This document shows, one piece after another, positions 25,347 to 36,227 of a stretch of 64,000 nucleotides of DNA (position 1 is the first letter of the stretch; each line of letters begins with the position of its first letter). The notes beneath the pieces are model-generated. The model saw only the letters and a program-made list of their open reading frames with translations. It was not told the origin of the DNA and did no database searches. The translations under genes were made by a program, and so were the position numbers. The stretch comes from Pyxicephalus adspersus (lineage: Eukaryota; Chordata; Amphibia; Anura; Pyxicephalidae), in assembly GCF_032062135.1 (NCBI RefSeq), contig NC_092862.1, positions 43,351,116 to 43,415,115 on the forward strand, written 5' to 3'.

Positions 25347-26607
25347 CAGGGGTCTGCAACCTGCGGCTCTTCAGCCTCCTTGTTGTGGCTCCCTTCGGCT
25401 GCCGTGGGGAGATCTCTGATGGGGGATCCCCTTCCTCCCAAGACACTGCGGAGGAGGGGGATTCCCTATCCGGTGTTCTAATGAAAAAAATCTACCAGTG
25501 AAAATCTACAGTGGGCGTGTACAAATGGGTGTGTACAATGACATCCCCCTCCTTTGAAACCCCAATTCCTCTGGAATGGGGAGATGTACAAAACCAAAAA
25601 TGTAGGTGCAAGTGGGGGACACACCTGTGACTAACACCCCCTAAAATTTAATTGTTAGGCTATCATCAGAACATAAAGAACTCTGCCCATCAAAAAAATC
25701 TACCGTTACACATTGCTGGAGGCACCTGAACCCCAATTTCTCTGGAACAGGAAGGGGGTACAGGTGAACAAAACTAGAGGTGCAAGTGGGAGACACCTGT
25801 GGCCAACACCTCCTAAAAACTCCACCCATCAAAAAAACCCTACCCTGTTACACATTGTTGGAGGCTTCTAGCACCTAAACCCCAATTTATCTGGAAACGG
25901 GGGTACAGGTGAAAAAAATTTGAGGTGCAAGTACGGGACACCTGTGGCTAACACCTCCTAAAAATTCATAAAAACTCCTCTGCCTATCAAAAAAATCTAC
26001 CCTGTTACACATTGCTGGAAGCATCTAGCATCTGAACCCCAATTTCTCTGGAACGGGGGGAGGCGGTACAGGTGACCAAAATAGAGGTGCAAGTGGGGGA
26101 CACTTATGGCTAACACCCCCTACAATTGAATCGCTAAGGCATCGTCAGAAAATAAAGAACTCTGCCCATCAAAATAATCTACCCTGTTACACATTGCTGG
26201 AGGCTTCTAGCACCCAAACCCCAAATACTCAAGATTGGGGGGTACAGGTGAACAAAATTAAAGCTGCAAATGAGGGACACCCTTAAAATTTCATCGCTAA
26301 GGCATCATCAGAACATAAAGAACTCTGCCCATCAAAAAAATCTACCCTGTTACGTTAGAAGCCTCCAGCTTTTAATGTAACAGGATGATACGTTAGAAGC
26401 TGGAGGCTTCTAGGGGCATAGTTCAGTGTTTAATTTATTTCAAAGTAGGCCTACACATGCACACTTGTTGTAACAGGTAAAATTAAAAAAATATTAAAAC
26501 TTTTAAAAGTTTATAAACTGTGTTATATTTTGCGGCTCCAGACTATTTTTCTTTAGTGGAAGAGGAGGCAAAATGGCTCTTTTGATAGTAAAGGTTGCTG
26601 ACCCCTG
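25347..26607. mobile_element. hAT element with perfect 8-bp target duplication and internal tandem array
   Basis: GTTTAGAA at 25339-25346 and 26608-26615 flanks ends CAGGGGTCTGCAACCTGCGG and AAAGGTTGCTGACCCCTG. The 1261-bp interior has no transposase. It holds about five 140-180-bp tandem units at about 25500-26360, each with ACTCTGCCCATCAAAAAAAT, ACACATTGCTGGAGGC, CAATTTCTCTGGAAC and GGTGCAAGTGGGGGACACC. Confidence 0.85.
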
Positions 26608-26794
26608 GTTTAGAACATTGTGTAATCTCCATGAGGATGGCTGGCCAGGGGTTGCCTTCAGTAGACATAGTGCAGTAATAGATGTAGTCACTACGTCATC
26701 CAATTGCTATTGATACAAAAAAGCAAAGATTGACTTTTATAGGTCGCCCAAATGTCTACACAGACCGGAAACTCAGACTGGTTCAAGACATTGT

Positions 26795-26960
26795 TTAGAA
26801 CAATGTTTCCTAACCAGAGTTCTATGAAACCCTTGGACTCCTCCTGAGTTTGCTACGGAATCCTTGAGCTGTAAGCAATGGTGAATTGACCTCTTACCGC
26901 CTACTACGTCTACTGACCTCATCCTTAGAGGAAGTCTGGGGCAAAATGGACACAAAATCC
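26795..26960. mobile_element. Fragment of the CAGGGTTTCCTAACC repeat family
   Basis: CAATGTTTCCTAACCAGAG, TCTATGAAACCCTTGG and ACGGAATCCTTGAGC resemble the end of a common frog hAT-like repeat. Confidence 0.4.
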
Positions 26961-27592
26961 AATAAAAAGGCTTTAATAATCAGGGGGTGGCTGAACCCTT
27001 CTCAGCTTTACATTCCTCTTGCCAAGTGGAGATTTTTCATTACTCCCTGACCTTTCTGGGTGGAATATTACCAACCTCAGTTGATCTCAAGTGTACTGAA
27101 TGTCCATTTGCCTATATTTAGGCTCCATGCATATGCCAAAATTCCACTGTGGAAGGTAATTGTTTGTAGTCTTGGATGAAAATCTAGCACAGAAGACCAA
27201 TTATATGTCATCCAATATACCGCCACCATGCTAGGTCACAACTGACCACTAACATCACCCATTGGCTATCTTTCTTTATACCATAGGGTGCAAGCAGCAG
27301 GACAAATAATGAGCAGTGTTTGTCTAGCATTCATAAGTTCCCATTGCCACCTGAAATGAATGCAATGAGCAAGATATTGAGCATCCATACAAGACTACAG
27401 AAAGCCACGTCCAGTTGTCTGCTCCTATATGAACCTATCCATCTTGGCCATAACTATAGCATGTTCTATACAAAGCCAGTTGTGTTACATGCCTAGATGG
27501 CCTCTCCTGGATATCACAAGCTTGCAGTAAATTCAGCAGAACATGGGGAGGTCTCAATATAAAAAAGTCATCATGACGTCGATCGTCCAGCC

Positions 27593-27637
27593 TGGTCTAT
27601 GTTCCCCAGTCTTGGAAAGCTTTAATAAATCAGACTC
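27593..27637 (+). mobile_element. Single right arm of the hairpin MITE
   Basis: CCCCAGTCTTGGAAAGC and TTTAATAAATCAGACTC is one arm only. The rest of the element is absent. Confidence 0.5.
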
Positions 27638-27799
27638 ATTGTGAAAATGTCACTGTAATCTGTACCGATGCTGATTTTCATGTACCCCCCAATATTCTTG
27701 ATGTACAAAAAATAATCAGGACAGAACGCACGGAACTTCTTCAATCTCCTTTGTAATTCTGCATGGTTGAACATTTGAAATGAGTTTGTGCTTTAGCCT

Positions 27800-28300
27800 G
27801 AGGCATCAACTCAGACTTGATTGGGGTAAATCGGCCTCCTTGTGCTTATTTTTCTACACGTCACCGGGAGCCATCGCCGAAGGAATAATAAAAAAAAAAT
27901 GATATATATATAGAAAAATATCTATCTATAACATGAAATGTGCTGTTGCCTTTGCGTGGCACATGCGTTGATGAGAGGTGATCCTTATCAACAAGTCGCA
28001 TGACCTCAGCCCAGCGACAATGTCAGGTCAACTTTTGGCGAAGTGAAGAGAGCGGCACACATCTAAATACAAATAAAAAGAAGCGACCAACAATCCTTAT
28101 AATTATCATCATCTGCTGCTTTTCTCTCTTCTGGCAAGAAACACTCCATCCATTTGCAGAAATCGCCCGGGGAAACCTTACATCAAAACTAATCACAACG
28201 ATTAAAATCAGCTTTTCTGTGCAAGAGGAGAGTAATAAGCAAGTTGGAGGCTGGAGCAAAGCCTGTGTGTCCCCCTACACAGAGAGGAAAGCAAACAGGA
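27800..28300. promoter_or_regulatory. Candidate conserved non-coding block upstream of the 28.6-kb exon
   Basis: This single-copy sequence has unusually many CpGs for its AT-rich setting (for example around ACACGTCACCGGGAGCC at 27856). It contains a CRE-like ACGTCA and TGACCT/AGGTCA half-sites around 28000-28030. It directly precedes the candidate exon. Confidence 0.25.
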
Positions 28301-28439
28301 AGAATAGATGATAAATAATAACAAGAAAGATACATTTCTATATCATGTCATATTGTCATATAATAAAGGGAAGGGGGATTGCTGGGCACACAGGATGATT
28401 TGATTTTTTTTATTCTAGAGATTGATTTAGACTGGAGGT

Positions 28440-28658
28440 AGAGGCATGAGCTAATTGTATCCTGATCCTTGCCTTGAGGGGTTTCAAAGCCCTGGAGCAA
28501 CTATTCTCTGTATTTTGTTCTCTCTACCTTAGCCAAGCTATTGCATTTCTCTCTGGTGTAGCGAGCAGAGCAGATCGCTGCAAGAAATCAGGAGGAAGAG
28601 AAACAAAAAGAAGAGAAGGGGGAAGTTACAAGACAGACTTTGTCTTTTCATGTTTCAG
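28440..28658 (+). other. Candidate non-coding upstream first exon with strong donor
   Basis: The donor TTTCAG|GTAAGA lies at 28658/28659 and matches the vertebrate consensus well. The preceding ~200 bases are purine-rich and repeat-free, with no long open frame. In mammals, short KCTD1 transcripts start at non-coding exons well upstream of the long coding exon, so a 30-kb upstream exon on the same strand would be plausible here. The pyrimidine-containing TTTTCATGTTTCAG could equally be read as an acceptor. No transcript evidence is available. Confidence 0.3.
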
Positions 28659-28659
28659 G

Positions 28660-29350
28660 TAAGATCTGATGCTATTATTTGCTATGGCTGGGGACTTTAG
28701 GGCGCAACTTGCTTTTACGCATGTGCCAGGTTCCTGCTTAATTTTTTTTTCCTTTCATCGTCACCACTTCCTTGATTCACACACAAGGAATAAAGCGATC
28801 GGTGTGTGTGTGTTAGAATGAGAGGACGGTGCGCCTTGGGGGGTCGGTCGGGGGTGACTGCTCTACAGCAATGGTGGGATGGAAGTCCGGTGCTGAGATG
28901 TGATCGGCCCTGATTGGTGTGGCACAGAGCTGGGGATGTCACTGGCTGATCACATCCATGTGCGCTCCGATCTCAGCAACTCTCACTAGTTTTGCTGCCT
29001 GCTTCTTTCTTCTTTTTCCCTCCCATCTCACCTCCAGCTTGTCATCTCTTTCTCTGATGGGCGCCATTGTGTTGCTGCAGATTGTGCCGGGGGGTATGGA
29101 GGGACTTGCGGTGTGATGAGGCCGTGCTGGAAGCTGCAGGCTGCAGGAATGGTCTCCATGCACGGCCGATCAGGTGCAGCGGCTGCTGGAAAGGGTTAAT
29201 GCGCCGAGCGTGCAGATTAGCGCAGACAGCACCGGCGGGGCCGGGAGAGCGTGCGGGTGTAGTGCCAGCCTGGGGACTGCAGGGGGCGCTGTGCGCCTGT
29301 CTGCTGGGAGATACATCAAAGTGATGGCTGTGTGGATGGAGAATGGCAGC
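28660..29350 (+). promoter_or_regulatory. Promoter-like GC-enriched, CpG-containing region
   Basis: GC and CpG content rise well above the AT-rich surroundings, highest at about 29060-29340. The region has an inverted CCAAT (TGATTGGTG, about 28910) and a GGGCGCCATTGTG box at about 29058. It is repeat-free and ends where a SINE tail begins at about 29450. Together with the donor at 28658 it looks like a second promoter or regulatory island. No open frame in it resembles a known protein. Confidence 0.4.
29276..29290 (+). promoter_or_regulatory. Candidate CTCF site
   Basis: ACTGCAGGGGGCGCT contains the canonical AGGGGGCGCT core of the vertebrate CTCF motif, within the promoter-like region. This is a motif match only. 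Confidence 0.45.
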
Positions 29351-29439
29351 AGGCTGGGACTTTACTACAATCAGCTGAGAACATGTTGTATGATGTCAGG
29401 CAATCATTACAGCTGGATGTATTGTATGATCTTTATGGT

Positions 29440-29945
29440 ATTATTATTATCAAACAGGATTTATATAGCACCAACATATTACGCAGCGCTGTACATTAAA
29501 CAACGATATTAAATAGTATTTATATAGCGCCATCATATTACACAGCGCTGTACAATAAATATTATTAATATTATTAATATTACACAGTTTTTATATAGCG
29601 CCATCATATTACACAGCGCTGTACAATAAATATTATTATTAATATTATTACAGTTTTTATGAAGCGCCATCATATTACGCAGCGCTGTACAAAGTCATGG
29701 TCATGTCACTGGATGTCCCTCAAAGGAGCTTACAATCTAATGTCCCTACCATAGTCATATATCTTTTAATACAGTCTAAGGTCAATTTTTTTCTTTTTAG
29801 GGGGATAGCCAATTAACCTAACCGCATGTTTTTAGAATGTGGGAGGAAACTGGCGTACTCGGAGGAAACCCACACAAACTCCATGTGTCCTGGCTGAGAT
29901 TTGAACCTGGGACCTTGCACTGCAAAGACCAGCACGGTGTTATTT
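29440..29945 (-). mobile_element. SINE with reiterated 3' tail, 5'-truncated or deleted head
   Basis: Same family and orientation as the 20.8-kb SINE. The body (29690-29940) retains the B-box region and CCTCCCACA motif. The tail motif GCGCCATCATATTACGCAGC is repeated about four times at 29455-29690 with AATATTATTA spacers. Part of the central domain has been deleted. Confidence 0.7.
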
Positions 29946-30223
29946 CATTGCTTCTATTATATCATGATGAAATCACCCATATCACACAATGCCCATGTGT
30001 AGGATCTGATTGTCCTGTGTACCATCCTCACCAAACTGGATCAGCACTTTCACACCAGGGGAACATTTAAAATAAATGGAGGGGAACCCCGGCTAAAAAA
30101 TAATTCAGTGTGAAGATCCCCCTTATCATGGTGGTAACAGTGCCATCTATCTGATCTACACCTATTACACACAGGCAGATTTCCACTTATGATCAAACTG
30201 ATTTTGTCCTATAATGTCTATAC

Positions 30224-30480
30224 CAGGGATTCCTAACACTTTTACATGAGGGGAACCCCTGAAATAACTTTAAAGTCTCAGAGAACCTCATTCTATAATC
30301 ACTATATCCACAGCTCCCAGTACATTAGTGTGGTCAGTAGGAAGAATGCCTCTTACATTGCTGGCCAGTGGGAAGAATGTCACCCTTGTAGATAGCTGAA
30401 AAGATCATTGATGTCACTTAATCTGACCTGAGAGCCACAAATTGCTTAAGGAACCCCTAGCAAGCTCTAGAAGAACCCTG
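30224..30480. mobile_element. MITE with CAGGGATTCC/GAACCCTG ends
   Basis: Starts CAGGGATTCCTAACACTTTT and ends CTAGAAGAACCCTG. The interior has GGGGAACCCCTGAAATAAC and GGAAGAATGTCACCC. The flanks show no clear eight-base duplication. A related fragment is at 26795-26960. Confidence 0.55.
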
Positions 30481-30783
30481 GTTCTGGTCCTGCTCTCTGA
30501 TCCATACAAAACACACACTTAGGGCTCACTTCCACGGTGCATTTTACTAACACTTGTATTTTTATGATCGTTGCAATGTGATGCATATGGCAGACTGGTC
30601 TTTTGAATGATCTGCTGAATGCAGTTATCACACATAAATGGGGTGCAACATGTGGCATCACAAGGTGTATGGGGTTCAATAAATAGTAACTCTTTAGAAG
30701 TGTGGAATGGAGACAGGCTCTTAGGGTTAGTACACCTGAGCAGGATTTCACCTATGATATGATAAAATATTATTGTCCCATAC

Positions 30784-30978
30784 CAGCGTTGTGGACCACT
30801 GGTGGTCCGTCAGAAAATTTTGGTAGTCTGCGGCTCTGGCCAGTGCTCCCCCAATTGGATTCAGAAGGATGCACTGGTCAGAGCCGCAGACCATGTCCCC
30901 TATAGGGATCTCAGGCTCAGGAAAGTGGGGGGGTTGTGTCTCTGGACTCTGGCTCAGAACTGGCATCATGAGGTCACT
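30784..30978 (+). mobile_element. hAT element, CAGCRGTCSCCAA family, copy 3, right-truncated
   Basis: CAGCGTTGTGGACCACTGG, GAAAATTTTGGTAGTCTGCG and GGCATCATGAGGTCACT follow copy 1. The right third is absent, and a 21-bp perfect palindrome starts at the break (30979). Confidence 0.65.
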
Positions 30979-31027
30979 AATTTGTCCACAACTAATTTTT
31001 GTGGTTAAAATTAGTTGTGGACAAATT
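30979..31027. repeat. Perfect 21-bp-arm inverted repeat
   Basis: Arms at 30979-30999 and 31007-31027 are exact reverse complements around a 7-base loop. It sits at the truncation point of a hAT element. Confidence 0.95.
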
Positions 31028-31527
31028 GGAGCATAAGCATTGGTCTGTAAACATCACAGAAAGCACAGATGTTGTATTGAGTCTATGAATGATCAAGAAT
31101 ATTGGATCAGAATTGAGAGCACCTTCTATCCAGGGAAAATGATCAGAAGGGCAGAATCCCATACACATGGGTTTAGTGTGTTTGAACTTCCAGTGGCAAT
31201 CCAATGGGAATATTGTTCGGATTGGTAAAAAAAAAAGCTCTGTTGGCAGTGTTCTCCGCTGCCCAGACTACATGTCAGTGAAGTTTGTATTGATTCACTG
31301 TAGGTGGAATGAATTGTGAACTTAGGTTTAGTACATAATACCATGTTTAAAGTGAACCTGTTTATGCAAACTGTATAGATGGCACTATCTGGTATGTATT
31401 TCTCTTTTCCGTGCATGTTTACCATCTTGACCACCACTGCATTCCCTTCAGAGATCCTATAGTAATACTGACCACCATACCCCATTATTTGTACATAGCT
31501 TGGCACCCCTCTTCCCATACTCTATGC

Positions 31528-31742
31528 CAGCGGTCCCCAATGGTGGTCAGTGGCTCAGGGTGCATCGGCTAGACCCACTGACCATATGGATTGCGGGTTT
31601 AGGGGGGTTGGGGGGTTCTGGCATCATGACGTCACTCTGGGAGAAGTGTCTTCCCCTTTCAGTGACACATGGCTCCCCGTGCATGCGCGGTCCAGTCTGT
31701 GAAATTCGTGGTCCGTGAGCTCCACGAGGTTGGCGACCACTG
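31528..31742. mobile_element. hAT element, CAGCRGTCSCCAA family, copy 2
   Basis: Flanks CTCTATGC (31520-31527) and CTCCATGT (31743-31750) agree at six of eight positions. The ends are CAGCGGTCCCCAATGG and GTTGGCGACCACTG. It shares the GCATCATGACGTCACT core and GCATGCGCGGTCCAG with copy 1. Confidence 0.75.
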
Positions 31743-31799
31743 CTCCATGTAACAGTGCTCAGGCCTGGTGATTGCTGCTCAGATGACAATCACTGTATT

Positions 31800-34080
31800 A
31801 GGTGAGGGCAGAGGGAGCGTGCATGTGATCACCGTATCTAGAAGTACTGAGACATCCACTGATATCAGCTGGCAGATCTGGGAATCTGGGGGCTCATTTG
31901 ATTTATTTTCCTTCAGTTTATGTAACTTGTGATCACTTCAGAATAGAAATGCAGGTTTTTGGATACAGTTATAAAATTGATTATAATATTATAAGAATAA
32001 CACCAGTAAGTATTTTAAAATCCACAAAAAGTTTAGATTAAAGCTTACCTCTTTTGTCCCTATCAATGTGTACATGAAGAAGTATTGCCAGCCTCTTGGC
32101 CATGAACTGTATTGTCCTGCTGTTAGACTAGTTTTCCAACATTGAGAACGGAGGCTTTCATTTGGTGATGCACCTTCCCATCTCAACCAATCACAGAGTG
32201 ACTTGTATTCTGTGAATGGCCTGGGATTGGCCATGGAGTGTAGGAGGAGTACAAACTGCCAGGTGCTTCAGTGAGTGGGGACCACTGCCTTTACTATTGG
32301 ATAGTTGAACAGCGGAGGTGTACACCGGCAGTAAGCTGGGGATGTACTTACATATGCACAATGATGGGGCGATGTTCTCTCCCTTTTGCATGGGCAGTTC
32401 AGTGTAGAATTATTGGTTGTCAGTAATAAATGAACTCACATGCACAAGAGCTGCATCACTCCTGTCACAATGATGTGGACTGGCACTGTTTATTTCTACA
32501 GTAAAAAAACTGCTCATAGTTTTCTAATTTTTAGGTTTTGTTCTGTTTTCATGTTCTGTTCATGAAAATGTTCTGCATGTCCTGCTCAGCAATGGTTTAG
32601 TGTAAAGGAGACACACACAGGGGTACAAACATCAACATGAGGAGCTTAACGCGTTTCGCCAAAAGACCTGTAGTCATAAGCATGACGGTTCAGTATCACC
32701 TGTTGGCATTACCAAAGCTTTCTGTTTTTTTTCTCCTAACAATCCACAACACCATGCCAGACCCTCACACAGGCCATGACCTGAATATAATGCATAGGGG
32801 AGCACAGTGACCCAGTGATTATCTCCCTGGGTCATATAATAGGGTTTGCAGTCAAAACCGAAATATTTAATATTCCATTACATGTTGATGAGTAAGAGAA
32901 AGGAGGAACCAGGGAAGGCAAAATATTAGCAGAAAAAACTTTAAGGTTTTGTTTTTGCTGGGATTACTTTTTGTCTGCTGTTTGAATTTAATGGAGTTGT
33001 CAGTGGCTTCTTCTTTTTTCTATTAGCAAAATCAGCAAACTTAAACCAATGAGTATGGTGCAGGTTTTGTGTTAAGGAAATGCACATTTTATAGACAGGT
33101 CAGCAGGAGGTACCATATAAATGTGTATGATGTCTGTAATCAGTGTTTTCTATCTTTTACAGCCAGGCAATGTCTACTAATGTGTCTGACATTTTTTATA
33201 ATGTGTCTCAGCTATTTCAAATCTGCTGTGTTATTGGTGTATTTGTTGCTACAATGTAATACCAACAGATTGCACACATAATACAAAATGCTACATTCAG
33301 CATTTTACTCTTTTTCATGTTTATGAATACTTAGCTGTGGGGTTTTTCAAATAGAGCAGCAGAAACATTGCCTGGATATTCTTGTATGACGGTATATCAA
33401 AGCTCAAGATGGTATCAAAACACCTAAAACTGGGAAAAAAAACTTTCAATAGTTTATGATTTATTCTTGGGGTCAGCCAGTAAAAAATGTAATATATAAA
33501 CTACTGAGACCACACCATGTTGTTGCTTTGGATTTTTTATGAAAGGTTTAGATCCTCTGTCTTCTGCTATGTGCTGAGCTCACTTCCCATTCTGGTGACA
33601 TGGGGAAATCGGTCAGAAATCAAGGGACAATTTTCCAACCTGGATGCAGGGAGAACAATAATTTAGAATAGTGCAATCTACCTGCATTGCATAGTGAAGT
33701 ATATCCCAAGGCTGAAAGAACAATTTCAGCTTTCAATCAGAAGCCTGCAATTTGGGGGTATCACTATTCAGAAAAAAGCCTTACTGGATGCTGGCATTAA
33801 TTATTGGACACACACTGCCTGTAAAGGGTGGATTTCTTAAGAACGGCCTTAGGGCTGTACATTATGGTTGATTTGCCTTTACCTAGTCCCTCCCTCTATG
33901 TAATAACAATGGTGTGGTGGGTCACTAAACAACAGCTGAACACACGCACAATTTTCATGCCAGTCTAAACAATCAAACAAAATCTTGCAGCCTTCGTTGC
34001 CCAGCAGTGTGTATGTACCTGGACATTCTTTGAATTTACCAGGGAAGAACCAGCTCAGACCAATAAAAGTAGTGACTATT
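31800..34080. other. Region without recognised genes
   Basis: Short frames only. It includes one ACGCGTTTCGCC repeat motif and single-copy-looking DNA. Confidence 0.4.
32648..32690 (+). repeat. ACGCGTTTCGCC repeat motif, copy 2
   Basis: AACGCGTTTCGCCAAAAGACC without the CCTCAGG half. Confidence 0.35.
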
Positions 34081-34116
34081 TGTGTCTTAAAGTGACCCTG
34101 TTCTAAAACCAAATAT

Positions 34117-34142
34117 TTTTTACTAACACGTGTTAGTAAAAA
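34117..34142. repeat. Perfect 26-bp palindrome centred on an E-box
   Basis: TTTTTACTAACAC and its reverse complement abut with no loop, creating CACGTG at the centre (34127-34132). Confidence 0.95.
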
Positions 34143-34400
34143 GGCCTCCTACTTACCTCTCCTACTACCTGTGCCACTGATTTCCACTCTTGTCACTAGA
34201 ATGGGTCCATGGAGAAACCCACAGTGTTAGACCCTGTGGTTCTCCACAGTTTTCTGTGGTTCCTCCTGCTTACCTCATTTTACTGCAAACGAAAGAAGCG
34301 ATGTGAGCTCAGGAGAAGAATCCAGTGAGAACAGTAGAGAGAATGACACTTCTGGAAATGTGTTTCCTAGAAGACATTTGAGGGATCATTTCTAGTAGAG

Positions 34401-34808
34401 CAGAAGTCAGCAAACTCCAGCCTTTAAGCCAGATACAGTCTAGGCGATAGTTTGTTCTGGCCTAACGCCCCCTGGCCAATCCGGCCTAATCCCAGCCGGG
34501 CAACCCATGGCTCCGGAGCCGCGGGTTGCCGGCCAGATCAGCCAGGATCATTAGGCCATAACAAGCCGCCGGAGCTCCGGAGCTGTGTGCAGCTCTTGGG
34601 CCTCCTCTTGCCACCGGGGTAAATAGGAACGCCCCCGAAGGAAAGTCCATCTCCTCCACAATGCATACAGAGAAGAGGGATTTCCCTTTAGAGGGCATTC
34701 CTAGTGGGGGTGGAGCAATTAGAGCAGGACTCCAGAGAGAGTCTGGCCTTGTGTGCTTCTGCCCACCCCTGAAATGGCCTAGTAGCCACAAAAGTTTGCC
34801 TACTTCCG
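34401..34808. mobile_element. Non-autonomous hAT element with perfect 8-bp target duplication
   Basis: TAGTAGAG at 34393-34400 and 34809-34816 flanks a 408-bp element whose ends CAGAAGTCAGCAAACTCC and AAAGTTTGCCTACTTCCG are mutated inverted repeats of the GGCAAACT family. The interior (CCGGCCTAATCCC, GGGCATTCC) matches the 11.64-kb copy in reverse orientation. Confidence 0.8.
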
Positions 34809-34924
34809 TAGTAGAGGAACATTCAGCAATGTGGGCTGCAGTAAGGGGAAGTGTGTAGCTTGTTCTTTTACAAAAGAAAAATGGGATAAGGCATAAAAAA
34901 GGTTAATTCTTTATTTATTCAAAC

Positions 34925-35490
34925 TATAAAGCTCAAAGCAGACCTATCATCAGAATTTTTTACTGTATATAAAAGGGTAGACAAAGGTTAGCTGTAAGGT
35001 AAAAATTACCTTCTTTTTTATGGGTAGGGGGGTTCACACCCTTTAAAAAAAAAGGTGAAGCCCCTCCCCTTCTGTTTTTATTGCCGCACTTATAAAGACA
35101 GAATGGGAGTGCAGAGCCTCCTGGGATACTCCTGTAACGCATTCCAGCGGGCTTGGGTCTGCTCCTCCTGCGCATGCCTGATCTTGGAGCCTTTTCTTCA
35201 ATAGGAAAAAAAAATAATTTCGTTCTCCCGCATGCCCAGTGAGATTGTCACTATTTTTCCCCCCTTTTACAGCACGCTATATCACCCAATATGGCACCTG
35301 TGAAATGTGCCGTTGGGTGACGTAGGCAGAAGCTGGGAGACAAGAAAGATGGCAGTGTCTAAAGGTTCCCCAGCGCTGGGACAAAGGCAGATAACTGGAC
35401 GGCATGAGACCCCATCCAGGAAACCTTCAGAGGAATTGACGGATCTGTGGAAGTAAAAGTGAGGTTTTTTTTTAGTTTACTTCTGCTTTT
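34925..35490 (+). mobile_element. GACGTAGG-family non-autonomous repeat, copy 3
   Basis: Runs from ATCATCAGAATTTTTTACTG and AAAAGGGTAGACAAAGG through GGGTGACGTAGGCAGAAGC to GTTTACTTCTGCTTTTAAAG. It is the longest copy in the window and serves as the reference for the others. No coding capacity is visible. Confidence 0.6.
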
Positions 35491-35689
35491 AAAGTCAATT
35501 GGTATCAAACTAACTGCTAACGTGGCCCAGGGGCTAATAAATCACCAAAGCTTTACTGAATACAGCCAGTCTCAAGGTGACAGAGTAATATGCATGTGTT
35601 CCCAGTGAGCAAATAACACACGTCTGTCTATTATTTGACTGTAGATGCAAATGATAGGCTTCAAAAAGTACGGATTTTATGCTGTCCGG

Positions 35690-35780
35690 CATTAGGCCGG
35701 ATCGGCCAGGGAGCGTTAGGTCGGAACGAACTACCGGCTAGGCCATATCTGGCCTAAAGGCCGGAGTTTGCCAACCCCTG
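35690..35780 (+). mobile_element. Truncated right end of the GGCAAACT hAT family
   Basis: GGCATTAGGCCGGATCGGCC, GGCTAGGCCATATCTGGCC and GTTTGCCAACCCCTG match the right end of the 11640-12038 element. The left part is missing. Confidence 0.65.
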
Positions 35781-35814
35781 TCCTAGGCGATTGAGAAAGA
35801 ATAGATACTGGGAT

Positions 35815-36135
35815 ACCTAAGTCACGCATACCGAGAGGCTCTTGGGTGCTTCTTCTGCGCATGCCCGAGCATGCGCCTTATCTTGAACTTGAAAAAAATT
35901 GCCGATCTCACGCATGCGCAAGTTTTTAACCTACGTCACCTGATCTCAGGCCTGGGTCAGGTGGCGAAGGAACAACCTAAAAGAAGAGGCGAAGATGGCT
36001 GCGCCCAGAGTGCCGGCCCAAAGACGGGGACCCAACGGTAGAGACCTTCGGATGGATGGGACTGCCCTGCGGGATTAAAGGTTAAGTGGATTTTTTGTGT
36101 TTTGGGGGATTCTGAGTTTAGTTCCTCTTTAAGTC
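35815..36135 (+). mobile_element. GACGTAGG-family non-autonomous repeat, copy 4
   Basis: Contains TGCGCATGCCCGAGCATGCG, ACGCATGCGCAAG, CCTACGTCACCTGATCTCAGG and a tail of GATTCTGAGTTTAGTTCC, the reverse of the head of copies 2 and 5. Three GCATGCGC-type motifs lie within 60 bases. Confidence 0.6.
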
Positions 36136-36227
36136 TTGGACTTGGTTCATTATGCAAGTATAGAGGTCTGAGATACAGCATTTCATTAGGTGATGATCTC
36201 TATATATTGATAACTGTTAAAAATATA

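Noticed and set aside
25500..26360. CRISPR array
   Set aside because: The repeats are 140-180-bp tandem units inside a hAT element in a vertebrate genome, without short repeats and unique spacers.
28474..28662. 62-codon frame starting in the candidate upstream exon
   Set aside because: It resembles no known protein and runs into the intron past the donor. Treated as non-coding.
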